In this document: in pieces, positions 21,943 to 29,878 of the stretch
Layout of the letters: each line of letters opens with the position of its first letter
Position numbering within the stretch: the stretch's first letter is position 1
From: an uncultured Oxalobacter sp.
GTDB lineage: Bacteria > Pseudomonadota > Gammaproteobacteria > Burkholderiales > Burkholderiaceae_D
NCBI GenBank assembly: GCA_934270705.1
Contig: CAKQQG010000014.1
Span: 1-30,552 of the forward strand
Direction: 5' to 3'
DNA: 30,552 bases
Translations under genes and position numbers: made by a program
The notes under the pieces: generated by a model
The model's database searches: none
What the model was told of the DNA's origin: nothing
The model's input: the letters and a program-made list of their open reading frames with translations, nothing else

Positions 21943-21970
21943 GAAGGCTGCATGGGCAGCCTTCTTTTTT
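21943..21970 (+). terminator. Intrinsic terminator of the CBS gene
   Basis: Perfect 9-bp stem GAAGGCTGC/GCAGCCTTC with ATGG loop, followed by six T residues. A second GC-rich hairpin (GCCGCCCG-TAT-CGGGCGGC, 21989-22007) lies next to it, just past the 3' end of the convergent GGDEF/EAL gene, without a T-tract. Confidence 0.88.
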
Positions 21971-22024
21971 GTCGCTTTTTCCTGCGGAGCCGCCCGTATC
22001 GGGCGGCGGTATCGTCGTCTGCGG

Positions 22025-23764
22025 TCACGGCAGGCCGGGAAGACGGTTTTGCAGGAAAGTTTCCAGCTTTTCCGGCGGCAGCGGCGGGCTGCACAGGTAG
22101 CCCTGTATCTGGTCGCATTCCCATGCCTTGAGGATATCGAGTTGTTGCCGGGTCGAAACGCCTTCGGCGATGACGGCCATGTTCAGGGAATGCGCCATGC
22201 CGATGGTGGATTTCACGATGGATTGCATGCCGTCGCTCTCGGTCAGGCCGCTGATGAATGCGCCGTCGATTTTGAGCAGGTCGATCGGAAGCGAGGAAAG
22301 GTAGCGCAGGGATGAGTAGCCGGTTCCGAAATCGTCAATGGAAATGGCGATCCCCAGTTTGCGGATGGCGGCGAGGCTGGTGCGGACAGCGTGCATGTTT
22401 TCGATCAGGCAGCTTTCCGTGATTTCCAGTTCCAGCATCCCGGGTGGCAGTCCGGTTTCCCGAAGGATGTCTTTAAGCGATGTCGCCAGATGGCCGGTAC
22501 ACAGTTCGGACGTGGAGACATTGAATGCGACTGTCCGGAATAGGCCGGGACGATCGCGCCATTGCATCAGCTGACGGGTCAGATTCTGCCGCACGATACG
22601 CCCGATTTTGCCGATCAGTCCGATTTCTTCGGCGAACGGGATGAAGGTGTCGGGCGAAAGCAAGCCTTTCTTTGGATGTCGCCACCGGACAAGGGCTTCC
22701 ATACCGGTGATTTCTCCGGTTTTCAGCGACAGTCTGGGCTGGTAAAACAGGACGAATTCGTTTTTTTCCACTGCACGGCGCAATTCCGATTCCAGTTTCA
22801 GTTTGACGGCGGGTTCGACATGCATGCCGGGATGGAAAAAACGGATGTTGCCGGTCGGTTTCTTGCGGGCTTCGGCCAGTGCGATGTCGGCGTAACGCAA
22901 GAGGGTGCGGCTGTCGGTGGCATCGCGCGGGTACAGGCTCGCACCGATGGAAACGGTCACGGAATACGGGTGGCCGGCCAGCGTCATGGGTGCGGTGACG
23001 GTTTGCATCAGGCGGGATGCGATGGCTGCGGTATCGGCAGGCGTGCCGATATTTTCGAGCACGATGATGAATTCATCGCCGCCGGCACGGATGACGGTAT
23101 CGTCTTCATGGACGGCATGAACCAGTCGGCTGGCGATTTGCCGCAGCAAGGCGTCGCCGGTGTCGTAACCGAGACTTTCGTTGACGATACGGAAACGGTT
23201 GATATTGAGTTCGAGCAAAGCGAGCATTTTGCCGTTTTTTCGTGAACGCGCGATGGCATCGGGCAAAAAGCTGTCGAGGTAGTTGCGTGTCGGCAGGGAT
23301 GTGAGCGGATCCGACAGGGACAAATGCCGGTGGGATACAGGCTGGCCGTCCGGCAATGCCGGACGCGATACCAGCAGCGCGAAATCGGGTTGTCCGTTTT
23401 CATCGAGCATGAGGCGGACGAGATTGTCTGTCGCAACGTAATGTCCGTTCTTGCAACGGAAGCGTATGGGAACCTCGAATTCTCGCATGGTGTGCCAGAG
23501 GTCTTTCCAGGTATGCTGGCTGTGGAAATGGGTATCGGGGTGGATCAGCTCGCACAGGTATGCCGGAAAAGTATCCGGCGTATAGCCGAGCATGCCGGCG
23601 AAACGGGCATTGGCGAAACGGACGCTTTCGTCCGGAGCGATTTGCAATATGCCGGCGGGCAAGGCATCCAGCAAGGTTCGGCAGGGCGTCTTGTGCATCG
23701 GGACGGCTGAAACCGGCAGGGTGTGTCCGGATCGATTGCCGGAGATCGGGGTGGGGGCGTACAT
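22025..23764 (-). CDS. PAS-GGDEF-EAL cyclic-di-GMP signalling protein
   Basis: A 579-residue cytosolic protein without membrane segments. Domains: PAS (about 28-133), GGDEF (about 150-310) and EAL (about 325-575). The EAL domain keeps EAL (356-358), FNVS, ELEITES, DDFGTGYSSL, LKIDGAF, AEGV and QIQGY, so it should hydrolyse c-di-GMP. The GGDEF signature itself is intact (AGGDEF, 227-232), but the metal-binding DxD of active cyclases reads NxN (ELNINRF), and the inhibitory I-site RxxD reads HEDD. The GGDEF domain is therefore probably a GTP-sensing regulator rather than a cyclase (inference). The ATG at 23764 is preferred over one at 23815 because AAAGGAAAT precedes it at good spacing. The PAS ligand is unknown. 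Confidence 0.92.
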   Translation of the reverse strand: MYAPTPISGNRSGHTLPVSAVPMHKTPCRTLLDALPAGILQIAPDESVRFANARFAGMLGYTPDTFPAYLCELIHPDTHFHSQHTWKDLWHTMREFEVPIRFRCKNGHYVATDNLVRLMLDENGQPDFALLVSRPALPDGQPVSHRHLSLSDPLTSLPTRNYLDSFLPDAIARSRKNGKMLALLELNINRFRIVNESLGYDTGDALLRQIASRLVHAVHEDDTVIRAGGDEFIIVLENIGTPADTAAIASRLMQTVTAPMTLAGHPYSVTVSIGASLYPRDATDSRTLLRYADIALAEARKKPTGNIRFFHPGMHVEPAVKLKLESELRRAVEKNEFVLFYQPRLSLKTGEITGMEALVRWRHPKKGLLSPDTFIPFAEEIGLIGKIGRIVRQNLTRQLMQWRDRPGLFRTVAFNVSTSELCTGHLATSLKDILRETGLPPGMLELEITESCLIENMHAVRTSLAAIRKLGIAISIDDFGTGYSSLRYLSSLPIDLLKIDGAFISGLTESDGMQSIVKSTIGMAHSLNMAVIAEGVSTRQQLDILKAWECDQIQGYLCSPPLPPEKLETFLQNRLPGLP

Positions 23765-23961
23765 GGATTTCCTTTGGGGATAAACGGCAGTTGCCGGAGT
23801 TGTCACAGGGTGCATGGCCAGCTCTTGATGAGCTGTTGCCGGTTACAGTGTAGCTGCGGGGAAAATTCCGTGTTTTATCTGTATCAAGGCGGCGTGAAAA
23901 AACGCGGATGCCTGAAAGAAAGCGGAAAACGGCACGGTTTTCGTCATACGGGCACGGAATG

Positions 23962-23987
23962 AAAAAAGCCGGACGCATGCGTCCGGC
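23962..23987 (-). terminator. Intrinsic terminator of gloB
   Basis: A perfect 20-bp palindrome (23968-23987, GCCGGACG-CATG-CGTCCGGC) followed on the minus strand by six T residues. It lies 18 bp past the gloB stop codon. Confidence 0.85.
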
Positions 23988-24005
23988 CTGTCGGGAAAAC
24001 GTGTT

Positions 24006-24803
24006 TCAGGCGTAGGTGTTTTTCCATTCACGCATCGCGGCGAAGGCTTCGACGGGCGTTTCGTGTTGCAGACGCCCCAGCGCTTTCAGTCTTTGCATGA
24101 CATTCGTACGATCGGCGCGCAGGAAAGGATTGGTGGCTTTTTCGATGCCGATGGTCGAGGGCAGGGTCGGCTGGCGGCGGTTCAGGCGCGCCTGGTCGTT
24201 GCGTGCGCGTTCGTCGATCGCGGCGTTGTCCGGTTCGATCTCGCGGGCGAATTTGAGGTTGGAGAGGGTGTACTCGTGTCCGGCGAAAACGGCGGTATCT
24301 TCAGGTAATGCCGCCAGTTTGGAAAGCGAGGCGAGCATTTGTTCCGGTGTCCCCTCGAACATCCGTCCGCAACCGGCGCCGAAAAGCATGTCGCCGCAAA
24401 ACAGCCATTTTTCGGCGGCGGCATAATAGGCGATGTGGCCGCGCGTGTGGCCCGGAACGTCGAGTACCGCCAGCGACAGATCGTCCAGATCGGGCAGCGT
24501 GACAGTATCGCCTTCCTGCAACGGTACGGTGACGGACGGGATGTCGTCGTTTTTCGGACCATAAACGGGAACGGGATATTTCGCCAGCAGACCGGCCACA
24601 CCGGCGGTGTGGTCTTCATGCCGATGTGTCAGTAAAATGGCGGACAGTTGCAGGGAGCGTTTTTGCAGCGTGTCGAGGACGGGGGTCGCGTCGCCAGGGT
24701 CGATCACGACGGCATGGGTATGGCTGGCGATCATCCAGATATAGTTGTCGCGGAAGGCCGGAATCGGGCTGACGGCAAGGTTCGAAGCGGTCGCGGATGG
24801 CAT
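24006..24803 (-). CDS. gloB: Hydroxyacylglutathione hydrolase (glyoxalase II)
   Basis: A 265-residue metallo-beta-lactamase-fold enzyme that hydrolyses S-D-lactoylglutathione to D-lactate and glutathione, the second step of methylglyoxal detoxification. The dinuclear metal site is visible: THRHEDH (TH-x-H-x-DH), the VLDVPGHTRGHIAYY histidine, GDMLFGAGCGRMFEG and GHEYTLSNLKFA. The C-terminal glyoxalase II-specific helical part includes NPFLRADRTNVMQRL. AGGGAG lies upstream of the ATG, and a minus-strand TATAAT (complement of 24833-24838) is a possible -10 box. It is divergent from rnhA across 69 bp, a neighbour it has in many proteobacteria. Confidence 0.96.
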   Translation of the reverse strand: MPSATASNLAVSPIPAFRDNYIWMIASHTHAVVIDPGDATPVLDTLQKRSLQLSAILLTHRHEDHTAGVAGLLAKYPVPVYGPKNDDIPSVTVPLQEGDTVTLPDLDDLSLAVLDVPGHTRGHIAYYAAAEKWLFCGDMLFGAGCGRMFEGTPEQMLASLSKLAALPEDTAVFAGHEYTLSNLKFAREIEPDNAAIDERARNDQARLNRRQPTLPSTIGIEKATNPFLRADRTNVMQRLKALGRLQHETPVEAFAAMREWKNTYA

Positions 24804-24872
24804 GGTATCGTGTCTCCCTGAACAAAAAATCCATTATAACCAGAGTTTTGCGCAAGTGTTTGGGATTGACCG

Positions 24873-25322
24873 ATGAACAGTGAGAAAATGACCGAAGTCG
24901 AGATTTATACCGATGGCGCGTGCCGCGGCAATCCGGGGCCGGGGGGCTGGGGTGTCTGGATGGTGTCAGGCCCCCATGAAAAGGAACTTTTCGGCGGGGA
25001 ATCGAATACGACGAACAATCGTATGGAGCTGACGGCGGTCATTTCGGCATTGCGCGCGCTCAAGCGGCCCTGTCGTGTGGTGCTGCATACCGACAGCCAG
25101 TATGTCCAGAAGGGTATCAGCGAGTGGATCGTCGGCTGGAAAGCGCGGGGCTGGCGGACGGCAGACAAAAAGCCGGTGAAAAACGCCGACTTGTGGCAGG
25201 AACTCGATGAAGCCAGACGCCGTCATGATATCCAGTGGCGCTGGGTCAAGGGACATGCCGGTCATGAAGGCAATGAACGCGCCGACAGGCTCGCCAACAA
25301 GGGCGTCGATTCGGTGTTGTGA
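24873..25322 (+). CDS. rnhA: Ribonuclease HI
   Basis: A 149-residue enzyme cutting the RNA strand of RNA-DNA hybrids. All catalytic elements are present: first Asp in [16 protein letters not shown], Glu in NNRMELTAV, Asp in LHTDSQYV, and the [17 protein letters not shown] block with the flexible-loop His and last Asp. The E. coli enzyme is 155 aa. Two starts are possible: ATG 24873, or the ATG five codons on ([10 protein letters not shown]), which has GTGAG close by and matches the usual N-terminus. It is followed after 17 bp by a small secreted protein gene, not by dnaQ as in many relatives. Confidence 0.95.
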   Translation: MNSEKMTEVEIYTDGACRGNPGPGGWGVWMVSGPHEKELFGGESNTTNNRMELTAVISALRALKRPCRVVLHTDSQYVQKGISEWIVGWKARGWRTADKKPVKNADLWQELDEARRRHDIQWRWVKGHAGHEGNERADRLANKGVDSVL

Positions 25323-25339
25323 GCGAAAAGGGGGAAATC

Positions 25340-25612
25340 ATGTTGAAAAAGGCAGGATGGGCGGTCGCGGCACTGGCGTTCGCCGGTTTGTCAACTCTGG
25401 CGACGGCGGGAACGATGTCGCCGGAAGTGTACGGTTTCAGAATCGAGAAGATCAACAAGGATGACGATGCCTACCGTTACGGCAATCTGTATTTGCTGAC
25501 AGGGCCGGACGGCAAGGAACAGTACATCATCGTACGTGACGTTTCGGGCGCGGTCGCCATCGTCAAGCGTGAGCAGCCGGCCAGGGCAGGGACGGGAAAG
25601 ACGGGCAAATAG
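25340..25612 (+). CDS. Small secreted protein of unknown function
   Basis: A 90-residue protein with a clear signal peptide: basic MLKK, hydrophobic core WAVAALAFAGLS, and a probable cleavage after TATA/ATAG near residue 23. The mature part is ~67 residues, polar, with aromatic and charged positions (VYGFRIEKINKDDDAYRYGNL...) and a basic tail (RAGTGKTGK). No cysteine, lipobox or known domain is recognised. GGGGGAAA precedes the ATG, and the gene starts 17 bp after rnhA stops, so the two are probably co-transcribed. Codon use resembles its neighbours. Function unknown; likely periplasmic. Confidence 0.72.
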   Translation: MLKKAGWAVAALAFAGLSTLATAGTMSPEVYGFRIEKINKDDDAYRYGNLYLLTGPDGKEQYIIVRDVSGAVAIVKREQPARAGTGKTGK

Positions 25613-25684
25613 TCGGCCGTATGGCGTTTGCCATATCGTGTCCGCTGTCGAATGGTTTCCGTCTGTGAACCGTGATGATGCATG

Positions 25685-25724
25685 AATGCGCACCACAAGT
25701 GTGCATTGCACCGTCAGTGTGCAT
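25685..25724. repeat. Short GTGTGCAT repeat cluster
   Basis: AGTGTGCAT occurs twice in direct orientation (25698-25706 and 25716-25724, 18 bp apart) and once inverted with one mismatch just before (ATGCGCAC, 25685-25692). The first two copies can form a stem ATGCGCAC/GTGTGCAT. They lie in the 154-bp gap between convergent genes. No T-tract; function unclear. Confidence 0.4.
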
Positions 25725-25766
25725 GAAATCGGGGATGGAAAATGGCGTGCGGGCGAACCGGTAGGG

Positions 25767-27731
25767 TCAGGATGACAGCACTTTTTCCAGCGCGTCTTGT
25801 TTTTCCAGCCATTCTTCTTCAAGGACCGAGAGCTGTCTGGTGCAGGCTGCCTGATCGGCCAGCGTTTTTTTCAGGGTCTCGCGCTGTGCCGGTTCGTAAA
25901 GCGTGGTGTCGGCAAGCCGGTTGTCGATCGCCGTTTTTTGTTCGTTGAGCCGGGCGATTTCCCCTTCCAGCCATGCGATCCGTTTTTCCAGCGGTTTTTT
26001 CAGGGCCGAAAGCCGTTGCCGTTCTTCGGCTTCCTGCCGTTTCTGTTCCTTGCGGTCGATCGACGGCTTGTTCGCTTTGGGAGCGACAGGTGTTTCTCCG
26101 CCGGTTTCCGCTTTTGCCAGCCGGGTGGTAAACAGCCAGTTCCGGTAATCATCCAGATCGCCATCGAATTCACGCAGCCGGTGGTCTGCCACGATATAGA
26201 ACCGGTCGGTAGTGGCGCGCAACAGGTGCCGGTCGTGCGAGACTAACAGCAGCGTGCCCTCATATTGCGCCAGCGCTTCGGTCAGCGCTTCGCGCATGTC
26301 CAGATCGAGATGGTTCGTCGGTTCGTCCAAAAGCAGCAGGTTGGGGCGTTGCCAGACGATCAGCGCCAGCGCCAGCCGTGCTTTTTCGCCGCCTGAAAAC
26401 GGTGCGACCGGACTGGTGGCCATATCGCCCTGAAAATGGAAGCTGCCCAGAAAATTGCGCAATTCCTGTTCACGGGTATCGGGCGCGATTTTCGAGAGGT
26501 GCCACAACGGGGATTCGTCGTTGCGCAGCATTTCCACCTGATGCTGGGCGAAATAGCCGATTTTCAGTCCCTTGCCGGTCGTGAAAACGCCCGAGAGCGG
26601 CGGCAGTTCGCCGGCGACGGTCTTGATGAAGGTCGATTTGCCCGCACCGTTGACACCCAGAAGGCCGATCCGTTCGCCGGTTTGCAAGGCGAAGCGGATG
26701 TCGGAGACGATCGGGGTGGTTTCGATCGTATCGCCATGTTTGTCGGTTTGTGTGTAACCGGCGGTGACGCCATCCATGACCAGAAGCGGATTCGGCGAGG
26801 ATTCCGGCTCGAGGAAATCGAAGGAAAATCCGGTCGCCGCACGCAACGGTGCGATGGTTTCCATTTTTTCCAGCGCTTTCAGGCGGCTTTGCGCCTGTCG
26901 TGCCTTGGTGGCCTTGTAGCGGAACCGGTTGATATACGCTTCCAGATGGGCGCGGCGGCGTGCCTGTTTTTCGATCATGCTTTGCATGACGGTGATCTGT
27001 TCGGCGCGCTGGCGTTCGAATGCGGAATAGTTGCCGGAGTAGCGTCTGAGCTTGCCATCGTCGATGTGCAGGATGACGTTGGCGATACCGTCCAGAAAAT
27101 CGCGGTCATGGGAAATGACGATCAGGGTGCCGGTATAGCGCTTGAGCCAGTCTTCCAGCCAGAGGATGGCATCCAGATCGAGGTGGTTCGTCGGTTCATC
27201 CAGCAAGAGCAGGTCGGACGGACACATCAAGGCCTGCGCCAGATTCAGTCGCATGCGCCAGCCGCCGGAAAAGGTCGCCACGCTGTGCTGCATGTCTTCC
27301 ATGGAAAAGCCCAGTCCCAGCAAGAGCTGTTCGGCACGCGAGCGCACGGTATAGGCGCCCGCGTCGGCCAGCGCCGTATGCAGTTCGGCGATACGCATGC
27401 CGGACGCGGCGGTCTGCGGCGATGCTTCCAGTTCCGCCAGTTCGGCCTGCAATGCACGCAGGCGGGTGTCGCCGTCCATGGCGTATTCGATGGCGGGTCT
27501 GTCCAGTGCGGGCGTTTCCTGTGCGACATGGGAAATGCGCCAGCCGGCCGGAAAGTCGATGTCGCCGCCGTCCGGATGCAATTCACCCAGCAGCAGGGAA
27601 AAGAGGCTGGTTTTTCCGGCGCCGTTGGGGCCGACGAGGCCGACTTTTTCGCCCGGGTTGACGGTGGCGTCTGCCTTGTCGAACAGCGGCTTCGTGCCGC
27701 GCATGAGGGAAAACTGCGAAAACCGGATCAT
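25767..27731 (-). CDS. yheS: ABC-F family ATPase YheS
   Basis: A 654-residue duplicated ABC ATPase without membrane segments (E. coli YheS 637 aa). The first cassette has Walker A GPNGAGKT (34-41), signature FSGGWRMRLNLAQAL and Walker B LLLLDEPTNHLDLDA. The P-site-interacting linker of about 80 residues is rich in R/K/Q/A. The second cassette has GVNGAGKS, FSGGEKARLALALIVW and LLLLDEPTNHLDLDM. A C-terminal charged helical extension (about 560-654) is probably coiled coil. ABC-F proteins bind the ribosomal E site and relieve stalling; YheS itself acts in translation rather than export. The start overlaps the prmB stop by 4 bp, so translation is probably coupled. Confidence 0.95.
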   Translation of the reverse strand: MIRFSQFSLMRGTKPLFDKADATVNPGEKVGLVGPNGAGKTSLFSLLLGELHPDGGDIDFPAGWRISHVAQETPALDRPAIEYAMDGDTRLRALQAELAELEASPQTAASGMRIAELHTALADAGAYTVRSRAEQLLLGLGFSMEDMQHSVATFSGGWRMRLNLAQALMCPSDLLLLDEPTNHLDLDAILWLEDWLKRYTGTLIVISHDRDFLDGIANVILHIDDGKLRRYSGNYSAFERQRAEQITVMQSMIEKQARRRAHLEAYINRFRYKATKARQAQSRLKALEKMETIAPLRAATGFSFDFLEPESSPNPLLVMDGVTAGYTQTDKHGDTIETTPIVSDIRFALQTGERIGLLGVNGAGKSTFIKTVAGELPPLSGVFTTGKGLKIGYFAQHQVEMLRNDESPLWHLSKIAPDTREQELRNFLGSFHFQGDMATSPVAPFSGGEKARLALALIVWQRPNLLLLDEPTNHLDLDMREALTEALAQYEGTLLLVSHDRHLLRATTDRFYIVADHRLREFDGDLDDYRNWLFTTRLAKAETGGETPVAPKANKPSIDRKEQKRQEAEERQRLSALKKPLEKRIAWLEGEIARLNEQKTAIDNRLADTTLYEPAQRETLKKTLADQAACTRQLSVLEEEWLEKQDALEKVLSS

Positions 27732-28648
27732 GCTGTTTTCAGGCGCTTGAGTTGTTCGGCCGTCAGCAAAAAGACCCGGTCATCACCGCCGGAAGTGGAC
27801 AGCCAGGTCAGTTCCAGTTCAGGGAAAGCGGCGATGGCGTGTTCGGCTTCGTTGCCGATTTCCACGATCAGCAGTCCGTCGTCGGTCAGGCGTTCGCCTG
27901 CGGTGCGGACGATGCGGCGGACGATGTCCATGCCGTCGAAGCCGCCTGCCAGCGCCATTTGCGGTTCATGCAGGTATTCCGGCGGCAGGTTTTCCATCGA
28001 GGACTGGTTCACGTATGGCGGGTTGGTCACGATGAGCTGGTAACGCTTGTCGGGAATACCGTCATAAAGGTCGGCATGGTGGAGCTGGATGCGGTCTCTC
28101 ATCCCGTAACGGTCGATGTTCATCTGGGCGACACCCAGCGCCGCCGGGGAAAGTTCCACGGCATCGACGGTGGCGTTGGGGAACTGGTCGGCCAGCATGA
28201 TCGCCAGACAGCCCGAACCGGTGCACAGCTCCAGAATGTCCGTGATGCCGTCGGGATCGGAAACCCATGGGGCGAATTGTTCGACGATAAGTTCCGCCAG
28301 AAACGAACGGGGTATGATGACGCCGCGTTCGACATGGAACGAATAGCCCTGCAACCATGCCTCGCCGGTCAGATAGGCGGCCGGAATGCGGTCGGTGGCG
28401 CGCCGTTCGATGATGTCCATGACCGAGGCGATTTCTTCGGGTAACAGGTGTGCGTCCAGAAAGGGTTCCAGCCGGTCGATCGGCAGCGACAGGGTATGCA
28501 GGATCAGGTAGGCTGCCTCGTCGAAAGCGTTTTCGCTGCCGTGTCCGAAAAAAAGTTTTTCGCGCGTGAAGCGGGTGACGGCATAGCGCAACAGGTCGCG
28601 CACGGTGGAAAACGGGGGAGTTTGCTGTGTGTTCATGGCTTCGTCCAT
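27728..28648 (-). CDS. prmB: 50S ribosomal protein L3 glutamine N5-methyltransferase
   Basis: A 306-residue class I methyltransferase of the HemK/PrmC group. The PrmB-type N-terminal helical domain (VRDLLRYAVTRF ... FGHGSENAFDEAAYLILHTL) is followed by motif I ILELCTGSGCLAI (138-150) and the catalytic NPPY at 209-212. PrmB methylates the glutamine of L3 during 50S assembly. FGHG and the DEAAYLIL segment separate it from PrmC. A second in-frame ATG four codons on (28636) is an alternative start with slightly better upstream purines. It lies between dapE (88 bp, with a hairpin) and yheS (4-bp overlap); dapD-dapE-prmB is a familiar order in betaproteobacteria. Confidence 0.94.
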   Translation of the reverse strand: MDEAMNTQQTPPFSTVRDLLRYAVTRFTREKLFFGHGSENAFDEAAYLILHTLSLPIDRLEPFLDAHLLPEEIASVMDIIERRATDRIPAAYLTGEAWLQGYSFHVERGVIIPRSFLAELIVEQFAPWVSDPDGITDILELCTGSGCLAIMLADQFPNATVDAVELSPAALGVAQMNIDRYGMRDRIQLHHADLYDGIPDKRYQLIVTNPPYVNQSSMENLPPEYLHEPQMALAGGFDGMDIVRRIVRTAGERLTDDGLLIVEIGNEAEHAIAAFPELELTWLSTSGGDDRVFLLTAEQLKRLKTA

Positions 28649-28652
28649 TCAT

Positions 28653-28682
28653 GAAAGCGAACCCGGCCATTGCCGGGTTCGC
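28653..28682 (-). terminator. Hairpin between dapE and prmB
   Basis: A perfect 11-bp stem (GCGAACCCGGC / GCCGGGTTCGC, 28657-28682) with a 4-base loop. On the minus strand it is followed only by TTTC, so termination would be partial at best; it may separate dap expression from prmB-yheS or protect the 3' end. Confidence 0.45.
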
Positions 28683-28736
28683 CATGTATCGCCGGATTGT
28701 CTTTACGCACGCAGGCGCGCGAATCAGTCCGCTATT

Positions 28737-29864
28737 TTACAGGAAGAGTTTCTCCAGTGTACGCCGGTAAATGGCGGTCAGCGGTTCGATGTCGGCAACG
28801 AGTACGTTTTCGTCGATCTGGTGGATGCTTTCCGTCACGGGACCGAATTCGACGACTTGCGGGCAGATACGGGCGATGAAGCGACCGTCGGATGTGCCGC
28901 CGGTGGTGGACAGTTCGGGCGTGATGCCGGTTTCGGCGACGATTGCTTCGGAAAGCGCGTCGCACAGCGAACCGCGCGGCGTCAGGAACGGTACGCCGGA
29001 ATAGTTCCAGTCCAGCCGGTAACGGAATCCGTATTTGTCCAGAATGGCGTGCACCCGTTTTTTCAGGTCTTCCACCGTGCTGGCGGTGCAGAACCGGAAG
29101 TTGAATTCGACGAACAGTTCGCCGGGAATGACGTTGTTGGCCCCGGTACCGGCATGGATGTTCGACATTTGCCAGGATGTCGGTTCGTAGTATTCGTTAC
29201 CGTTGTCCCAGACTTCTGCGGCGAGTTCGGCCAGTGCGGGTGCGGCAAGATGGATGGGGTTGGCGGCGCGTTTGGGGTAGGCGATATGGCCCTGTTTGCC
29301 GAAGACGGTCAGTTGTCCGCACAGCGAGCCGCGACGGCCGTTCTTGATCGTGTCGCCCATCTTTTTCAGGGAACTCGGTTCGCCGACGATGCAGTAATCG
29401 GGCCGGATGCCGCGCTGTTCCAGCAGTTTGACGACGGCGTCGGTGCCGTCCACGGCAATGCCTTCCTCATCGCTGGTGATGATGAAACCGATGGAACCGG
29501 TATAGCCCGGGTTGGCGGTGATGAAGTCCCTTGCGGCGATGACCATGGCGGCTACCGAGGTTTTCATGTCGGCGGCACCCCGTCCGTACAGGCGACCGTC
29601 CCGGACGGTCGGCGTGAAGGGATCGGACGTCCATTTGTCGAGTGGTCCCGGCGGGACGACATCGGTGTGACCGGCGAAAACGATCAGGGGAGCGGTATTG
29701 CCGTGACGTGCCCAGAGGTTGGTGACGTTGCCGCGAGTGATCGTTTCGCATGTGAAACCCAGCGGTGCCAGTACGGAGCGGATGAGGCGCTGGCAGTCCT
29801 TGTCGTCCGGTGTGACGGACGCTTGTGCGATCAGGGAACAGGCGAGGTCGAAAGTGGCGTTCAT
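28737..29864 (-). CDS. dapE: Succinyl-diaminopimelate desuccinylase
   Basis: A 375-residue M20A-family zinc enzyme that releases succinate from N-succinyl-LL-diaminopimelate, giving LL-DAP for lysine and peptidoglycan. Metal ligands and catalytic residues are in place: H66 and D68 in [11 protein letters not shown]99 in GRGAADMK, E133/E134 in SDEEG, E162 in GEPSS and H348 in ESIHQI. These correspond to H67, D100, E134/E135, E163 and H349 of the H. influenzae enzyme. The TGGTSDGRF block is also typical. It starts 14 bp after the dapD stop codon, so the two are co-transcribed. Confidence 0.96.
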   Translation of the reverse strand: MNATFDLACSLIAQASVTPDDKDCQRLIRSVLAPLGFTCETITRGNVTNLWARHGNTAPLIVFAGHTDVVPPGPLDKWTSDPFTPTVRDGRLYGRGAADMKTSVAAMVIAARDFITANPGYTGSIGFIITSDEEGIAVDGTDAVVKLLEQRGIRPDYCIVGEPSSLKKMGDTIKNGRRGSLCGQLTVFGKQGHIAYPKRAANPIHLAAPALAELAAEVWDNGNEYYEPTSWQMSNIHAGTGANNVIPGELFVEFNFRFCTASTVEDLKKRVHAILDKYGFRYRLDWNYSGVPFLTPRGSLCDALSEAIVAETGITPELSTTGGTSDGRFIARICPQVVEFGPVTESIHQIDENVLVADIEPLTAIYRRTLEKLFL

Positions 29865-29878
29865 CGTGGCATCTCTTG

